This document shows, piece after piece, positions 5,892-7,379 of a stretch of DNA of 7,379 nt (position 1 is the stretch's first letter; the number at the start of each line of letters is the position of its first letter). The notes beneath the pieces are model-generated. The model ran no database searches, had not been told where the DNA came from, and was given only the letters and a program-made list of their open reading frames with translations. Made by a program: the position numbers and the translations under genes. Location of the stretch: the NCBI GenBank assembly GCA_021816565.1, contig JAKAXN010000227.1, forward strand, positions 1-7,379, given 5' to 3'. This stretch comes from Actinomycetes bacterium. GTDB lineage: Bacteria > Actinomycetota > Acidimicrobiia > Acidimicrobiales > Palsa-688.

Positions 5892-6748
5892 TTCAGCAAC
5901 CTGGACAGGCGCCGGTCGGCCAGGGGCTTGCCGCCGGTCTGGCAGGTCGGGCAGTACTGGAACGACTTGGTGGCAAAAGAGACCTCCCGTACCGTGTCCC
6001 CGCACACCGGGCACGGCTGACCGGCCCGGCCGTGGACGGCCAGGCCCTCCTTCTTCTCCGCTTTCAGGCCCGATGCGGCCAGCCCGGCCGAGCGACCCAC
6101 CGCGTCCGACAGGACGGCCACCAGGGCCTGGTGCAAGCGCCCCACTTCCCCGTCGCTCAGCTTGGCCGCGCTCCGGTACGGCGACAGGCGGGCCGCGTGC
6201 AGGGCCTCATCGGAGTAGGCATTGCCCACCCCGGCCAGCGCCGACTGGTCGGTCAGGACCTTCTTGATGTGACCGCTCGACCCCCGCAGAACCCCGGCCA
6301 GGACCTCGGTGCTGAAGCCGGGGTCCAGGGGGTCGGGTCCCAGACGGGCGACCCCCTCCACCTGGTCGGGCGCGCCGACCACCCACAGCGACAGCCTCTT
6401 CTCGGTGCCCTGCTCGGTCACATCGAACCCGGACCCCCCGGACAGCCCGATCCGCAGAGCCAGCGGGCCCCGGCCGGGGCGGGCCCGCCCCGGGGGGGTC
6501 GTCTCCCGCCACTGCACCCAGCCCCCCCGGGCCAGGTGCACCACGAGCCACAGGCCGTCGGTGCCGAGAGCCAGGTACTTGCCGATCCGGCGGACCCCAC
6601 CCACCTCCCTGCCGACAAGCGTGTCGACCGGGGGATCGAAGGTCTTCAGGGCCGACAGGGCGGCGACCTCGGCCCGCTCGATCACCTGTCCCCGGCAGCG
6701 GTCCCCGAGGAAGCGGGCCAGGGACTCGACCTCGGGCAGTTCGGGCAC
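5888..6748 (-). CDS. Fpg/Nei-family DNA glycosylase/AP lyase (actinobacterial MutM-like subgroup)
   Basis: The product has 286 residues from GTG 6748, since the family must begin MPELPEVE: after Met removal P2 is the nucleophile and E3 the catalytic acid. K57 (IGKYLAL) matches the conserved lysine of E. coli Fpg. The helix-two-turn-helix is at about 162-190, with the signature GVGNAYSDEALHAARLSP. A C-terminal zinc finger uses C246, C249, C266 and C269 (C-X2-C-X16-C-X2-C). The enzyme would excise oxidised bases and nick the abasic site in base excision repair. It differs from canonical MutM: the HLGMSG loop reads HLARGG, so the intercalating Met is R74; the DPRRFG motif is absent, with T-E-Q-G-T-E-K-R in that region; and the zinc-finger Arg loop reads ATKSFQ. 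The tail T-G-G-K-P-L-A-D-R-R is typical of this actinobacterial subgroup. Substrate choice may differ from 8-oxoguanine. The gene starts 3 nt after dut stops. Confidence 0.93.
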   Translation of the reverse strand: MPELPEVESLARFLGDRCRGQVIERAEVAALSALKTFDPPVDTLVGREVGGVRRIGKYLALGTDGLWLVVHLARGGWVQWRETTPPGRARPGRGPLALRIGLSGGSGFDVTEQGTEKRLSLWVVGAPDQVEGVARLGPDPLDPGFSTEVLAGVLRGSSGHIKKVLTDQSALAGVGNAYSDEALHAARLSPYRSAAKLSDGEVGRLHQALVAVLSDAVGRSAGLAASGLKAEKKEGLAVHGRAGQPCPVCGDTVREVSFATKSFQYCPTCQTGGKPLADRRLSRLLK

Positions 6749-6751
6749 CGC

Positions 6752-7219
6752 TCAGCGCCCCGTGTGGCCGAAGCCGCCGAGGCCGCGCTCCGACCCGGGC
6801 AGGACCTCCACCGGTACGAACCGGGCCTGCTCGACCCGCTGGATCACCAGCTGGGCGATCCGGTCCCCCCGCTGCACCTCGAAGTCGGAACCGGGGTCGG
6901 TGTTGAGGAGGATGACCCCGATCTCGTCCCGGTAGCCGGAGTCGATGAGGCCGGGGCTGTTGACCAGGGTCACCCCGTGGCGCAGAGCCAGGCCGCTGCG
7001 GGGCTGGACGAAACCGGCGTAGCCGGGCGGGATGGCCAGGCGCACCCCGGTCGGGATGAGGGCCCGGCCCCCGCCCGCCTTCAGCACCGCCCCGGTCCGG
7101 GCCCGGAGGTCGGCGCCGGCGTCCCCGGCCCGGGCGTAGCACGGGAGGGGCAGGTCGGGATCGGTCTGGACCAGCAGGATCTGCGGTACTGGCGCTTCGG
7201 GCGCCGGCACATCGGGCAC
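6752..7219 (-). CDS. dut: Deoxyuridine 5'-triphosphate nucleotidohydrolase (dUTPase)
   Basis: The 155-aa product has all five trimeric dUTPase motifs: I, AGDAGADL (31-38); II, PRSGLA (73-78); [16 protein letters not shown] (90-102), with catalytic-water D93 and uracil-stacking Y96; [10 protein letters not shown] (120-127); [11 protein letters not shown] (145-154), the phosphate-binding arm. It hydrolyses dUTP to dUMP and PPi, keeping uracil out of DNA and feeding dTMP synthesis. Length is normal for the bacterial trimer. The start at GTG 7219 is chosen because a -10-like TACCTT lies 7 nt upstream; a second in-frame GTG at 7210 is also possible. No Shine-Dalgarno sequence is seen. It is the first gene of an operon with the glycosylase and the membrane protein, and is divergent from orn. 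Confidence 0.96.
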   Translation of the reverse strand: MPDVPAPEAPVPQILLVQTDPDLPLPCYARAGDAGADLRARTGAVLKAGGGRALIPTGVRLAIPPGYAGFVQPRSGLALRHGVTLVNSPGLIDSGYRDEIGVILLNTDPGSDFEVQRGDRIAQLVIQRVEQARFVPVEVLPGSERGLGGFGHTGR

Positions 7220-7225
7220 CGGTCC

Positions 7226-7231
7226 AAGGTA
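7226..7231 (-). promoter_or_regulatory. -10 element for a probably leaderless dut transcript
   Basis: Minus-strand TACCTT at 7231-7226 fits TANNNT. If its last T is -7, transcription starts at 7219, the G of the dut GTG start. There is no ribosome-binding site between, as expected for leaderless mRNAs common in Actinobacteria. A -35 match is weak (CTGAAG at 7252-7247). Confidence 0.4.
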
Positions 7232-7277
7232 GCGACCGTGGCGGCCCTTCAGCAGGCGCCGGGTCGGGCCACCCCGG

Positions 7278-7283
7278 TAAGTT
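7278..7283 (+). promoter_or_regulatory. -10 element for a probably leaderless orn transcript
   Basis: TAAGTT at 7278-7283 fits TANNNT and would place +1 at 7290-7291, at the ATG of orn. No Shine-Dalgarno sequence lies between. I see no good -35 hexamer at 17 nt. Confidence 0.4.
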
Positions 7284-7290
7284 CTGCCCG

Positions 7291-7379
7291 ATGCTGGCCT
7301 GGATGGACCTCGAGATGACGGGGCTCGACCCCGACCGCCACGTGATCGTGGAGATAGCCACCCTGATCACCGATGACGA
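7291..7379 (+). CDS. orn: Oligoribonuclease, N-terminal part (runs off window)
   Basis: Only 29 complete codons are present. The start [19 protein letters not shown] and the following [10 protein letters not shown] match the start of Orn, a 3'-5' exoribonuclease of the DEDDh family that degrades 2-5-nt RNAs and the c-di-GMP breakdown product pGpG. D6 and E8 in WMDLEMTG are the first two metal-binding residues of Exo I. No earlier in-frame start precedes ATG 7291, and no ribosome-binding site is visible, consistent with a leaderless message. It is transcribed away from dut over a 71-bp shared intergenic region. The remaining Exo II and III motifs lie outside the window. Confidence 0.92.
   Translation, partial: MLAWMDLEMTGLDPDRHVIVEIATLITDD

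Noticed and set aside
5892..6014. Extension of the LppU-like gene 41 codons upstream
   Set aside because: It would lie wholly within the glycosylase zinc-finger coding region and reads as low-quality sequence. The GTG overlapping the stop codon is the natural start.
6032..7318. 428-codon plus-strand open frame opposite the glycosylase and dut
   Set aside because: The minus-strand frames carry every catalytic motif of Fpg/Nei and dUTPase. The plus-strand product is Pro/Gly/Gln-rich non-coding-like translation.
6207..7370. 387-codon minus-strand open frame overlapping dut and the glycosylase
   Set aside because: It is in a different frame from both real genes, with Arg/Pro/Gly-rich composition and no motif.

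Overview
The window is high-GC DNA from an actinobacterium-like genome. Three things suggest this: the six [13 protein letters not shown] repeats, a family I know mainly from Actinobacteria and especially Acidimicrobiia-like genomes; the actinobacterial type of Fpg/Nei glycosylase; and two genes that look leaderless. Placement below phylum level is inference.

Layout. (1) Positions 1-145 (+) are the last 47 codons of an OpuAC/ProX-type osmoprotectant-binding protein, closed by a strong hairpin terminator at 171-199. (2) Positions 361-3831 (+) encode a 1156-aa Sec-exported modular protein: signal peptide, Gly-rich spacer, an unrecognised N-terminal region, two tandem similar beta-rich domains, an Ig-like domain with two cysteines, a He_PIG-like domain, and a C-terminal array of six repeats of about 42 aa that probably fold as a beta-propeller. 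Its 5' leader is rich in inverted repeats, and a 13-bp hairpin terminator follows the gene. (3) Positions 4063-5082 (+) encode a hemerythrin (HHE) protein with a long, histone-H1-like tail that has no acidic residues. (4) A tRNA-Gly(GCC) gene lies on the minus strand at 5236-5311. (5) A compact minus-strand operon runs dut -> mutM-like glycosylase -> LppU-like single-pass membrane protein (7219 down to 5355), with a 3-nt gap and then a 4-nt overlap. (6) From 7291 (+) the start of orn (oligoribonuclease) runs off the end, divergent from dut across 71 bp.

How the parts fit. dut (dUTP removal), the Fpg/Nei enzyme (oxidised-base repair) and divergent orn (degradation of short RNAs, including pGpG) form a nucleotide and nucleic-acid maintenance neighbourhood. 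The large secreted protein and the hemerythrin gene are single-gene units, each with its own ribosome-binding site. No integrase, transposase, CRISPR array or defence cassette is visible. The least ordinary items are the hemerythrin with a nucleic-acid-binding-like tail, the repeat-bearing secreted protein with a recent 126-bp internal duplication, and the glycosylase with substituted intercalation residues. I did not find a clear multi-gene novel system.
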